Below are positions 14,416-22,559 of a stretch of DNA of 32,250 nucleotides, one piece after another. The notes below the pieces were generated by a model, which was not told where the DNA came from, did not search any database, and was given only the letters and a program-made list of their open reading frames with translations. The translations under genes and the position numbers were made by a program. The stretch's first letter is position 1; each line of letters opens with the position of its first letter. Origin of the DNA: Sulfuricurvum sp. (GTDB lineage: Bacteria > Campylobacterota > Campylobacteria > Campylobacterales > Sulfurimonadaceae); NCBI GenBank assembly GCA_030696285.1, contig JAUYSQ010000080.1:1-32250 (forward strand). The letters are read 5' to 3'.

Positions 14416-15105
14416 TTATTTTTCCTCTGTTAATAGCAAATTAGCCAACTTAAAATCAATCTCTTCATCAATGTCCACGGAGCTTCTTTTGTCCATCTTA
14501 TAAGCAAAAATACTATCATTGATAAAAAATGTTTTCTCTTCTAAAAGTGTGGCTGTGTTACAAATATAAATAGCACCATTCACCCTATAATATTTTTCAA
14601 GATCTTGACTGCGTTGATTTTTGATTTCATCTCTTAGAAACCCGTCCATATTCCCATCTTTTGATAGGGTATTGCTCCAGAGTGGACTATGATCCATTTC
14701 ACACACAGAGACAATGGCCTCTGCATCTTTTGCCATTAACAGTTCAATGGCGTCATCAATGTGATTGTTATCTCTTAATGGGCTTGTAGGCTGAAGTAAA
14801 ATAATATAGTCGTATTGTGAAAATTTTTCTATGGCGTGTTTGATAGCATCAAATGTTGTGGCACTATCACTGGCTAACTCCATTGGTCTGTGTATTGTAT
14901 CTGCCTTATAATGTTTAGAGATAGTTAATATGTCGTCATCATCACTTGAAACCACTGTTTTGTCTATATATTTACTTTTTAGTCCTGCTTCTATGCTCCA
15001 AGCTATTAAAGGCTTTCCCGCTAAATCGAGTACATTTTTTCTGGGCAGTCTTTTACTCCCTCCTCGAGCGGGTATGATGGCGAGGAATGTTTTATTTTTA
15101 AACAT
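14416..15105 (-). CDS. legF: CMP-legionaminic acid synthetase (cytidylyltransferase), LegF/PtmB type
   Basis: 229 residues. It activates the nonulosonic acid with CTP to give the CMP-sugar donor. The nucleotide-binding signature is PARGGSKRLPRKN (12-24), followed by LAGKPLIAWSIE, LQPTSPLRDN and RVNGAIYI. SSVDIDEEIDF near the end is typical of the NeuA/LegF/PtmB family. Its position next to LegX/PtmE and after LegI points to legionaminic rather than sialic acid, because the operon has LegB and LegC and no simple ManNAc route. PseF was considered, but no pseB, pseC, pseG or pseI homologue is present. The ATG shares one base with the stop codon of the upstream gene (TAATG), so translation is probably coupled. 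Confidence 0.88.
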   Translation of the reverse strand: MFKNKTFLAIIPARGGSKRLPRKNVLDLAGKPLIAWSIEAGLKSKYIDKTVVSSDDDDILTISKHYKADTIHRPMELASDSATTFDAIKHAIEKFSQYDYIILLQPTSPLRDNNHIDDAIELLMAKDAEAIVSVCEMDHSPLWSNTLSKDGNMDGFLRDEIKNQRSQDLEKYYRVNGAIYICNTATLLEEKTFFINDSIFAYKMDKRSSVDIDEEIDFKLANLLLTEEK

Positions 15106-16151
15106 TAAAATATCTTATCATATTCGTTATTGGCTTGCTCGTAATCATTGATTCGACCAATATCAAGCCAGTATTCATGTAAAGCAAAAGAAAGGACAGG
15201 TTCTCTCTGGCTAATCAGATGTTCAAATAGTGCTGGCATATCATAAAACTTCCCTGTAGGGATGTTTTGGATTACTTTTGGATCAAACATATAGATTCCG
15301 GCACTAACAAAAAATTTATGTAAAGGCTTCTCTACGATCGATAAAATTTTGTTCTCTTCAATGTTTACGACACCGTAAGGAACTTGAAAATCATATTCAC
15401 GAACACACATTGTAGCTTGCGCATGATTCGCGAGGTGATAGTCATGTAAATGTTCAAAATTAACATTGGTAAGCAAGTCTCCGTTCATTACAAAGAAGGG
15501 TTCAGACGGAATTTCGGGAAGTAAGCTCAACGCTCCAGCCGTGCCCATCCTCTGTTCTTCCAGTATATAGCTGATATTGACTCCAAACATACTTCCATCG
15601 CCAAAATAATTTTGAATTATTTGTGATTTATAGTTAACACACATGATGATATTGCAATAGCCATATTCGGCGAATTTTTCAACAATAGTTTGCAAAATTG
15701 GCTTATTTCCCACGTGAAGCATCGGCTTTGGAGTATCATCCGTTAATGGCCGTAATCGTGTTCCAAGTCCTCCAACCATTAAAATAACTTTATTGGATTT
15801 ATTTTTCCGATTCACAAGTTCATCTAAATTTTTTAGACCAACCAATACGCCATTGTTATCTACGAGTGGAATTTGAAGAATTTTTTTACTAGTCATGGTT
15901 CTGAGAATGGCTTCTCGTGAATCATTAATATTTGCAATAGTGGGATTCTTAAAATAGATTTTTTCAATAGAATCGGAAAGATTACATCCTTTTATCAATC
16001 CTCGTCGAATATCGCCATCATTTAATGTCCCGATAAGCTTGTCAGATTCATCAACAATGAGCGCAATTTGCTTAGATCCTTTATCAATAACCAGTAATGC
16101 TTCTCGTATTGTTATTGTTGACTTTACGGTAATGTCTTTTAAGTTTGTCAT
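15105..16151 (-). CDS. ptmE: CBS-domain nucleotidyltransferase, LegX/PtmE type
   Basis: 348 residues from the ATG at 16151; a TTG two codons earlier is less likely. Residues 1-115 are a pair of CBS domains, probably ligand-sensing. From about residue 122 a sugar-phosphate nucleotidyltransferase follows, with GGLGTRLRPLT (127-137), KPMLHVGNKPIL and VMNGDLL. Campylobacter jejuni PtmE/LegX makes the GDP-linked glucosamine precursor that distinguishes its legionaminic acid route from UDP-based ones. The presence of this gene suggests that the downstream steps use GDP-sugars. That is inference from the family, since base specificity cannot be read from the sequence. The start shares one base with the ptmG stop (TAATG), and GGAAAG provides the ribosome site. 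The companion genes ptmF and ptmA are not in this cluster. Confidence 0.87.
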   Translation of the reverse strand: MTNLKDITVKSTITIREALLVIDKGSKQIALIVDESDKLIGTLNDGDIRRGLIKGCNLSDSIEKIYFKNPTIANINDSREAILRTMTSKKILQIPLVDNNGVLVGLKNLDELVNRKNKSNKVILMVGGLGTRLRPLTDDTPKPMLHVGNKPILQTIVEKFAEYGYCNIIMCVNYKSQIIQNYFGDGSMFGVNISYILEEQRMGTAGALSLLPEIPSEPFFVMNGDLLTNVNFEHLHDYHLANHAQATMCVREYDFQVPYGVVNIEENKILSIVEKPLHKFFVSAGIYMFDPKVIQNIPTGKFYDMPALFEHLISQREPVLSFALHEYWLDIGRINDYEQANNEYDKIF

Positions 16152-17323
16152 TAGCAAGTTTCTTTCCAGATAGGATATTTAAGCTCCCACTTACCATACT
16201 TCTGTTCCCATAGATGTGGAGATCTCCAGCTATCAATAACTTCATAGCAATGTTCTTCTGTGATATTACAATATTTTAAAAATGTTTTAAAATGAAGCGC
16301 TGGAAATTCTCCATCAAATCTTTTTACTAATCTAATTCCTTCATCTCTAGTAATATGCCCATCTCTTATTTCATGGGCAGTATCGGATGTTGTTCTTCCA
16401 AGTCCAAATTTTATATAAGCCAAATAATAATGAAATCCATCAATTTGATCATCAAAAGATGCATATTTTGAATAAGTACCTTCATTTCTAGAAAATCTAG
16501 GTGTAAATCCGGTGTGTTCAACCGCATGATAATAGAGTTCTTGAGGTACCCATTGTTTATAATATCCAAAAAAATGAATCTCTAATCCAAGCTTATCAAG
16601 CAAATCATCCTTTGGTGCCATATATGGAATAATATCTTTTGATTGAATCCCGTATTGAAGAAGATCTTCCGGGGCTAAACCAGAAAAGTAATGTTCCTTG
16701 TGATCCGTTTTAAAGTCTCTATTTGGTTTGAAAGCATTTTTCATATTGCCGCCATATTCAACCTCACCATTTTCGCCATACATGATTAAAGAAACGTTGT
16801 GTTTTAGTGCCATCTGCATTGGATAATTTGTTTGCCCATATATAAAAGGCTGAAATGGATCACCTAAAACTTCAAACGATATTTTCGTCAATCGTCGATG
16901 GATGTTTCCGTTTGGTGTTCCCAAAATATTGTCAAATCCACCTACATGAATGTGTTCTTGAAAATTATTAAATCCGTCTTGTGTCCAAAGATGAGGAGAC
17001 CATGTTACTGTCAAAGGATTCATATTGTATTTATACTTCAATTGATATGCGACAAATGCGCTGTCTTTTCCTCCGCTTGACGGTACTATAACATCATATG
17101 AACCATCATTTTTTCTATATCTATCACATAAGTCTTGCAACTCTTTATCTCTTAACTCCCAATCTATTTTTGTTTTTTTGAATTCAGCGTATTGACAGGC
17201 TGCGCAAACTCCATGTTCATCAAACTCGATTCTGGGTCTTTGATTTGATATTGTACATTTTGAACAATATTTGATATTACTAGGAAGTTTATATCTATTT
17301 TGAGTATCTTTATAAGGTATCAT
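16151..17323 (-). CDS. ptmG: N-acetyl sugar amidotransferase, PtmG/PseA/WbpG family
   Basis: 390 residues. Four cysteines, C20/C23 and C40/C43 (YCSKC, CAAC), form a probable zinc knuckle. The PP-loop ATP-pyrophosphatase motif SGGKDS is at residues 83-88. YGENGEVEYGG and GRTTSDTAHEIRDG are typical of the family. Relatives turn an N-acetyl group of a nucleotide-activated or free sugar into an acetimidoyl (acetamidino) group: PseA acts on pseudaminic acid, PtmG on legionaminic acid, and WbpG on the Pseudomonas O-antigen uronate. WbpG takes ammonia from partner HisH and HisF paralogues, and here those genes stand immediately upstream. The gene is noticeably AT-rich compared with the upstream leg genes, and the 9-base gap to hisH breaks the run of overlapping junctions, so it may have a separate origin. 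Confidence 0.9.
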   Translation of the reverse strand: MIPYKDTQNRYKLPSNIKYCSKCTISNQRPRIEFDEHGVCAACQYAEFKKTKIDWELRDKELQDLCDRYRKNDGSYDVIVPSSGGKDSAFVAYQLKYKYNMNPLTVTWSPHLWTQDGFNNFQEHIHVGGFDNILGTPNGNIHRRLTKISFEVLGDPFQPFIYGQTNYPMQMALKHNVSLIMYGENGEVEYGGNMKNAFKPNRDFKTDHKEHYFSGLAPEDLLQYGIQSKDIIPYMAPKDDLLDKLGLEIHFFGYYKQWVPQELYYHAVEHTGFTPRFSRNEGTYSKYASFDDQIDGFHYYLAYIKFGLGRTTSDTAHEIRDGHITRDEGIRLVKRFDGEFPALHFKTFLKYCNITEEHCYEVIDSWRSPHLWEQKYGKWELKYPIWKETC

Positions 17324-17332
17324 GATCGCGTC

Positions 17333-17935
17333 CTATAAATTTATGAAATTTTTAAATAGATTAATACCAGCCATTCGGCTTTTTTCAGGATGAAACTGTA
17401 CTCCATAAATATTTTCTTTTTGAATGGCCGAAACAAATAAATGTCCTGCATACTCTGTTGTTGATAATATATCATGAAAATTTACAACTTCATACGAGTG
17501 CATAAAGTAAAACTCTTCCTTTTCCAAACCGCGCAAAAGGGCATTTTGTTTTATGATCTCTATCGTGTTAAAGCCCATATGGGGGATTTTTGCATCCACT
17601 AGCATCGGTTTTACTTCGGCATTGATAAGACCTAACCCTTTGGTTTTTCCATACTCAAATCCAAGAGAGGAGAGGAGTTGCATACCCAAGCATATTCCCA
17701 GTGTCGGTTTTGTGGCGGCGGCAATTTTGAGGGCTTCAAGCAAACCGCTATTTTGCAGCTCTTGCATGGCATCTTTAAAACTTCCGACTCCCGGAATGAC
17801 AATTTTTGTGACACTCTCCAGTTCGCTTGCTTCGTTGATGATTTTAACACTGCCTCCGGCTTTTTCAATCGCTTTTTTGATACTATGAATATTTCCGGCG
17901 ATTCCATAGTTGATCAGTCCGATAACCGTGCTCAT
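17333..17935 (-). CDS. hisH: HisH-like glutamine amidotransferase subunit
   Basis: 200 residues, class I glutaminase. Nucleophile C82 is in GICLGMQ, and H182 and E184 are in VQFHPEKS. The oxyanion-region PGVGSF and the HisH signature IPHMGFN are also present. The glutaminase triad is therefore complete. Its start overlaps the hisF-like stop by 4 bases. Beside the PP-loop amidotransferase and inside a nonulosonic acid operon, it most likely feeds ammonia through the HisF-like partner for acetimidoyl formation, as in the Pseudomonas WbpG/HisH2/HisF2 system. It could instead be the only HisH of the organism; no other his genes are nearby, which makes that less likely. The last 60 or so codons are more AT-rich than the first part. 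Confidence 0.88.
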   Translation of the reverse strand: MSTVIGLINYGIAGNIHSIKKAIEKAGGSVKIINEASELESVTKIVIPGVGSFKDAMQELQNSGLLEALKIAAATKPTLGICLGMQLLSSLGFEYGKTKGLGLINAEVKPMLVDAKIPHMGFNTIEIIKQNALLRGLEKEEFYFMHSYEVVNFHDILSTTEYAGHLFVSAIQKENIYGVQFHPEKSRMAGINLFKNFINL

Positions 17936-18687
17936 TTTGACACCTCAATCTCATTGTTTCTCAAATATTCTTTTATATCGCTAATTGTGTATTTGTTATA
18001 GTGCAGAAGAGAAGCTATCGCAACACCGCTAGGAGCAGCATACTCTATAAGCTCTTTTATATCTTCGAGTTTTCCGGCACCGCTTGCTACAACGACGGGA
18101 ATATCGACACACTCCACCACCGCTTTTGCCAGTTCCAAATCAAACCCTCTTTGTCTGCCATCGGTATCGACACATTGAAGCAGTATTTCTCCCGCACCTC
18201 TTTGCTCTATCTCTTTCGCCCATTTCAAAACATTTTTGCCGGATTGAATACGACCGCAGTCAGTGTAGCATTCATACCAGTTGTCCCACTTTTTGGCTTC
18301 TATATTGACAACAACGGCTTGATTTCCAAAAATTTGTGCGGCTTGGTTGATGATATCGGGATTCTCTTGCAACGCATGTGTGTTGATGATAACCTTATCG
18401 GCTCCGGCGTGGAAAAGTTTGGAAAAATCCTCAATGGTTTTCACACCGCCACCAACTCCAAACGGGATAAATAGCTCATTTGCTGTTGACTCTATTTCGC
18501 TAAAAAGAATTTCTCTTTGGTAAAGTGAAGCAACGATATCGATATACATCACTTCATCGGCACCTTGCTCATAGTATTTTTTAGCAAGTTCTGCCGGCAA
18601 TCCCATTGTCCGCAAACCTTCAAAATGGACAGGTTTGACTACATAAGGGGGTTTTACATCAAGCTTTGCAATTATTCTTGTTTTCAC
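17932..18687 (-). CDS. hisF: HisF-like subunit with altered cyclase site
   Basis: 251 residues with the HisF (beta-alpha)8 barrel. The general base D10 (AKLDVK) and D176 (VDTDG) match Thermotoga D11 and D176. The catalytic acid D130 of true cyclases (AIDAK) is Glu here (NIEAK, residue 130). The loop after D10 reads KPPYVV in place of KDGRVV, and the phosphate loop SGGAG is shortened to SGAG. These changes argue that it no longer makes imidazole glycerol phosphate and serves as an ammonia conduit or docking subunit for the neighbouring amidotransferase. It overlaps legG and hisH by 4 bases on each side. Retention of full histidine-pathway activity cannot be ruled out from sequence alone. Confidence 0.87.
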   Translation of the reverse strand: MKTRIIAKLDVKPPYVVKPVHFEGLRTMGLPAELAKKYYEQGADEVMYIDIVASLYQREILFSEIESTANELFIPFGVGGGVKTIEDFSKLFHAGADKVIINTHALQENPDIINQAAQIFGNQAVVVNIEAKKWDNWYECYTDCGRIQSGKNVLKWAKEIEQRGAGEILLQCVDTDGRQRGFDLELAKAVVECVDIPVVVASGAGKLEDIKELIEYAAPSGVAIASLLHYNKYTISDIKEYLRNNEIEVSK

Positions 18688-19853
18688 ACATTTCCTTTAC
18701 CGTGAATGTCATAAAATGATTTCTTGAGGAGAGAGTCAAGATTTGTTTGTTTTAAAACGTCAATGATTTTTTGACTTGCCATCCCATCCCCGTAAGGATT
18801 TTGAACCTCTTTCAAACTATTTTGAAAATCGGATGAATAAAGCTGAGAAAAAGCGAGAGACAAACTCGCGTGATTTGGTTCGCAATCGATCACGCTGGGG
18901 GCTTTTAGTCTCCCTTTTTGACGATCTCCGATATTGACAGTCCCGATGTGAAAGCTTGGGGCTTCGAGCAAACCACTCGAACTGTTTCCCACAATTGCAT
19001 CCATAAATTGTAAACCGCTTAAATAACGTAACGAGCCCAATGAGGCAAACTGAACCGATTTAACGGCGTTTTGTGTGACATAGTCATCGATCATTTTGTT
19101 GATAATACGGCCGTTTGTATCGCTGTTGGCTTTGGTAAAAATAATATGGGTGTTTTCCAGAGAATCGAGAGACGCTAACAGCTCGCCAAACTGTTTTTCC
19201 GCCGTGGCATGTTCAAGCGTTACAGGATGAAAGGTTACTAATAGATTCCTCATTCCCAATGTAAAATGGATACTCTCCTCAAAAGCCTCTTGACTCATAA
19301 GTTCTAAGCGTTTAATGTTTTCGATTCCCATTCCGCCGACCGTGTAAACGCGCGAAGGATGTTCCCCGAGCTGAATGACACGATTGCGGTACACTGTAGC
19401 AGCCGTAAAATGCAAATGGCTCATTTTGGTAATGCAATGGCGCATAGCCTCATCGTAGGCGCCCTCCGTCGTTTCACCTCCATGCAAATGGGCGATGGGG
19501 ATACGGGCAATCATCGCAGCACTTACGGCACTGAATATTTCGTATCGATCCCCTAAAACGACGACAATATCGGGTTTTAGTTCTTCAAAACTCTCCGCAA
19601 ACGAGATTTGTGCCAATCCCATTGATTTGGAAATGCCGATTTCTGTGTCGCTGGAGAGGAGCATTTCAATTTTTTTAGTAATGACGAACTCTTTTTCGAT
19701 CTCTTTGTAGGTTAATCCAAACTCGGGTGAAAGGTGCATCCCCGTCAGCACGAGCTGAAGTTCCAAATCGGGATCTTTTTGTATCCCTTTCATTAGCCAA
19801 TACAGTAGCCCATACTCCGCGCGTGTTCCGCTGATCACACAGATTTTTCTCAT
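18684..19853 (-). CDS. legG: Hydrolysing NDP-sugar 2-epimerase, LegG/NeuC family
   Basis: 389 residues of the UDP-GlcNAc 2-epimerase fold. Motifs include GTRAEYG (9-15), GDRYE, HLHGGE with GAYDE after it, TFHPVT and VGNSSSG near residue 300. In the legionaminic acid pathway it removes the nucleotide and inverts C2 of the diacetamido sugar to give 2,4-diacetamido-2,4,6-trideoxymannose. NeuC of sialic acid synthesis is the close alternative, but LegB and LegC in the same operon favour LegG. It overlaps legI upstream and the hisF-like gene downstream by 4 bases each, so the genes are translationally coupled. Confidence 0.92.
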   Translation of the reverse strand: MRKICVISGTRAEYGLLYWLMKGIQKDPDLELQLVLTGMHLSPEFGLTYKEIEKEFVITKKIEMLLSSDTEIGISKSMGLAQISFAESFEELKPDIVVVLGDRYEIFSAVSAAMIARIPIAHLHGGETTEGAYDEAMRHCITKMSHLHFTAATVYRNRVIQLGEHPSRVYTVGGMGIENIKRLELMSQEAFEESIHFTLGMRNLLVTFHPVTLEHATAEKQFGELLASLDSLENTHIIFTKANSDTNGRIINKMIDDYVTQNAVKSVQFASLGSLRYLSGLQFMDAIVGNSSSGLLEAPSFHIGTVNIGDRQKGRLKAPSVIDCEPNHASLSLAFSQLYSSDFQNSLKEVQNPYGDGMASQKIIDVLKQTNLDSLLKKSFYDIHGKGNV

Positions 19854-20845
19854 ATCAACTCATCCTCTTGATATTCTTTAAGGGCAATCGTACCCATTAT
19901 CTCATCAAATCGCATCGGATTGATCCCATTTCCTGGACGTTTAACGGTGATATTGTCTTCGGTGAATATTTCCCCTTTGGCAATGGTGCACGCGGCAACG
20001 ATACTTTTACGGGCGACAGCCATATTTTTACGTTCGCTTGGAGTCGGTTTTTTGACCCCGTCTCCCAATGCTTTTTCGATGGTGCGTATCGCGTTAACCA
20101 TAGCGATAAGTTCATCCGGCTCTAAGCTCGCTTTGTGATCAGGCCCTTCCATGCTGCAATCGAGAGTAAAATGTTTTTCGATCACGCAAGCCCCCATCGC
20201 CACAGCCGCAATCGGCACATAGATACCTTTGGTATGGTCAGAATAGCCTACGCGTACTCCAAACGTCTTCTTGATGGTTTCCATCGCGCGTAGATTAACC
20301 TCGTCTATCGGACATGGATATTCAGTGGTTGCATGCAAAATTGTGATATTCTCTTTGGGGGTGCCTGATGAGACTAAAACAGTGAGAGCATCTTTTATTT
20401 CGGCTAAATTAGCCATTCCAGTCGAGAGAATAATCTCTTTTTGTAGCCTTCCGATATGACGCAAATAGGGGAGATTCGTGATCTCTCCACTGGGAATTTT
20501 AAAAATAGTCATTCCCAAATCCTTCAGCAGTTCAATGCTGTCATGATCAAAAGGGGTGGAGAGAAAAAGGATGTTTTTGCCATTGCAGTAGGAGAGAAGT
20601 TCATGATGCGCACTCTCATCCAGTTCCAGTTTTTTAATCATCTCATACTGAGATTCGCCCGCCTCCGTTGTCTCTTTTTGGTATTGGGCTTTTTGGGCAT
20701 TTTTAGAGACCAGCTTGTCCGCTCTAAAGGTTTGAAATTTGACCGCATCAGCACCCGCTTCTGACGCCGCATCGATCAGTTTTTTAGCCAACTGCAGCGA
20801 ACCGTTGTGATTGACACCTGCTTCAGCGATGACAAAAACGCTCAT
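19850..20845 (-). CDS. legI: Legionaminic acid synthase, LegI/NeuB family
   Basis: 331 residues from the ATG at 20845. An in-frame extension 46 codons upstream only covers the end of legH and has no family similarity. The enzyme condenses the 6-deoxy mannose derivative with phosphoenolpyruvate to form the nine-carbon acid. The N-terminal NeuB barrel has IAEAGVNHNG, AVKFQTF, KIPSGEITNLP, GYSDHT and EKHFTLD. The C-terminal antifreeze-like SAF domain spans about residues 270-331 (IVAACTIAKGEIFTEDNITVKRP). Metal- and substrate-binding His residues in EKHFTL and SDHT are present. It overlaps legH and legG by 4 bases. Confidence 0.94.
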   Translation of the reverse strand: MSVFVIAEAGVNHNGSLQLAKKLIDAASEAGADAVKFQTFRADKLVSKNAQKAQYQKETTEAGESQYEMIKKLELDESAHHELLSYCNGKNILFLSTPFDHDSIELLKDLGMTIFKIPSGEITNLPYLRHIGRLQKEIILSTGMANLAEIKDALTVLVSSGTPKENITILHATTEYPCPIDEVNLRAMETIKKTFGVRVGYSDHTKGIYVPIAAVAMGACVIEKHFTLDCSMEGPDHKASLEPDELIAMVNAIRTIEKALGDGVKKPTPSERKNMAVARKSIVAACTIAKGEIFTEDNITVKRPGNGINPMRFDEIMGTIALKEYQEDELI

Positions 20846-21423
20846 GTAACGACACTCCCCGCTTTGATAAACGATTTTTCGGCAATAACCGCGTACTCTT
20901 TGGAGACGGCGTTGCTTCCAAAAAAGGTATTTGCCCTTACGACAGTGCCGCCATTTAGTATAGCTCCGGTGCTTATATGACAATTATCTTCAATAGTTAC
21001 ATCATGTTCGACGAGCGCTTTGGTATTGATGATACAGTTTTTGCCTATGGTCGCATTGGCATTGATCAGGACATCGTGCAAGATCACCGTCCCTTCTCCT
21101 ATGGAAGCATATTTCGAGAGGTAGGCTCGCGGAGAGATAATAGGGGGGAGAATAAATCCAATGGTTTGGAGCTGATTAAAAAGCTTTATTCGGACGTCGG
21201 GAGATTTTAGTTGACCTACAGAAATAACCGCGTATTTGTATCGTTGAAAAAGATCCTCCAGCTCATCATCACACCCCATGATTTCATAGCCTAGCACTTT
21301 TTGCCCTATACGCTCTTTTTGGTCAATAATCCCCGCTATCGAGTATTTTCCTTCCTGCTCAATGACATCGATTACCGATTTACAATGCCCTCCGCCGCCG
21401 ATTAAGAGAATTTTCGATCTCAT
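20842..21423 (-). CDS. legH: NeuD/PglD-type sugar acetyltransferase (LegH role)
   Basis: 193 residues. The N-terminal Rossmann-like segment has IGGGGHCKSVID (8-19). A left-handed beta helix of hexapeptide repeats starts near residue 95 (ISPRAYLSKYASIGEG, ATIGKNCIINTKALVEHDVTIE split across the helix). His140 in VEHD matches the catalytic base of PglD-type enzymes. In the pathway it would transfer acetyl from acetyl-CoA to the 4-amino group made by LegC. NeuD-like O-acetyltransferases have the same fold, so side-chain O-acetylation is the alternative. It overlaps its neighbours on both sides by 4 bases. Confidence 0.88.
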   Translation of the reverse strand: MRSKILLIGGGGHCKSVIDVIEQEGKYSIAGIIDQKERIGQKVLGYEIMGCDDELEDLFQRYKYAVISVGQLKSPDVRIKLFNQLQTIGFILPPIISPRAYLSKYASIGEGTVILHDVLINANATIGKNCIINTKALVEHDVTIEDNCHISTGAILNGGTVVRANTFFGSNAVSKEYAVIAEKSFIKAGSVVT

Positions 21424-22559
21424 AATCTGACTCCGCTGGGGAGATTAACGACTCTCTCCTCGAGCCAAAGGGCATTGGTTAAATCTTCGCATTGGCAATC
21501 TTTAAAGAGTTCAAGTTTGTTCATGAGTGCCCAAACGGGTCGTGTCATAACGCTATTATCATTCGTACATTGTAAAAATTCATCTCTTTGGTTTTTGTCT
21601 TTCAAAATAACGGCATTGAGCCAATAATTCGATTGAGAATTTTTTGGCTCTTCTACAAACGCAATATCGTGAGAAGCAAAAAATTCTTGATACTCACCGC
21701 TCAGTTCTCTTTTATTTTTTAAAAAAACCTCGAGTTGCTCGAATTGAGCACACAGCAGTGCGGCATTGAGATTGGGAAGTCGGTAGTTATACGCGATCTC
21801 GTCATGGATATATTCCCATTTATGAGGAACTTTGGCCGTAGTCGTGAGATGTTTTGCTCGTAGAGCCAGCGTTTCATCGTCCGTAATAATGACTCCGCCT
21901 CCGCCTGAAGTGATAATCTTGTTACCGTTAAAACTGAATGTACCCAGTTTGCCAAACGTGCCGGTATGCTTGTTTTTATAGGTACTTCCGAGTGACTCTG
22001 CCGCATCTTCGACTAACGCGATATGCCATTTGTCGCACAGTTCTTTGATCTCATCGATACGGCAGGGATGACCGAACGTGTGCATCGGTACGCACGCTTT
22101 GATCGTTTTTAGGGTTGTCCGGTTGATGCATCTTCCCTCGGTGATAACACATTTTTGTTCTAAAAAGTGTTTAAGGGCATCAGGACTTAAACCCATCGTC
22201 TCCAAATCGACATCCAAAAAAATCGGTTTTGCCCCGATATAGCTGATGGCATTTGCCGTCGCGATAAACGTAAGGGGCTGCGTGATCACTTCATCATCAC
22301 GTGCTACTCCCGCCAAAATCAGAGAGATATGCAGGGCTGCTGTACCGTTGACCGTGGCTATGGCGTAGCGGCTTCCCGTGTATTCGGCAAATTCTTTTTC
22401 AAAGCGGTCGACATAGTGCCCAACGCTCGATACAAAACTACTGTCAATACACTCATTTACATAGATTTTTTCGTTACCGATAAAGAGTGGCTCATGCAAA
22501 CTTATCGTAGATTTATGAGGATAGAGGTTTTGTATGAAAGAGACAATATCGTTATACAT
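21420..22559 (-). CDS. legC: LegC-family PLP-dependent sugar aminotransferase
   Basis: 379 residues of the DegT/DnrJ/EryC1 family. The pyridoxal phosphate lysine is K214 in SFNGNKIITSGGGG. NGTAALHISL, TFIATANAI and VEDAAESLGS are diagnostic. It would aminate C4 of the 4-keto-6-deoxy GlcNAc nucleotide, with glutamate as donor. The N-terminus (SFIQNLYPHKSTISLHEP) is typical of the LegC branch and distinguishes it from PseC and PglE. It overlaps the end of legB by 8 bases and legH by 4. Confidence 0.93.
   Translation of the reverse strand: MYNDIVSFIQNLYPHKSTISLHEPLFIGNEKIYVNECIDSSFVSSVGHYVDRFEKEFAEYTGSRYAIATVNGTAALHISLILAGVARDDEVITQPLTFIATANAISYIGAKPIFLDVDLETMGLSPDALKHFLEQKCVITEGRCINRTTLKTIKACVPMHTFGHPCRIDEIKELCDKWHIALVEDAAESLGSTYKNKHTGTFGKLGTFSFNGNKIITSGGGGVIITDDETLALRAKHLTTTAKVPHKWEYIHDEIAYNYRLPNLNAALLCAQFEQLEVFLKNKRELSGEYQEFFASHDIAFVEEPKNSQSNYWLNAVILKDKNQRDEFLQCTNDNSVMTRPVWALMNKLELFKDCQCEDLTNALWLEERVVNLPSGVRL

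Noticed and set aside
20846-20983. N-terminal extension of LegI by 46 residues
   Set aside because: It lies wholly within legH, is rich in basic and aromatic residues unlike NeuB proteins, and the ATG at 20845 matches the family start.
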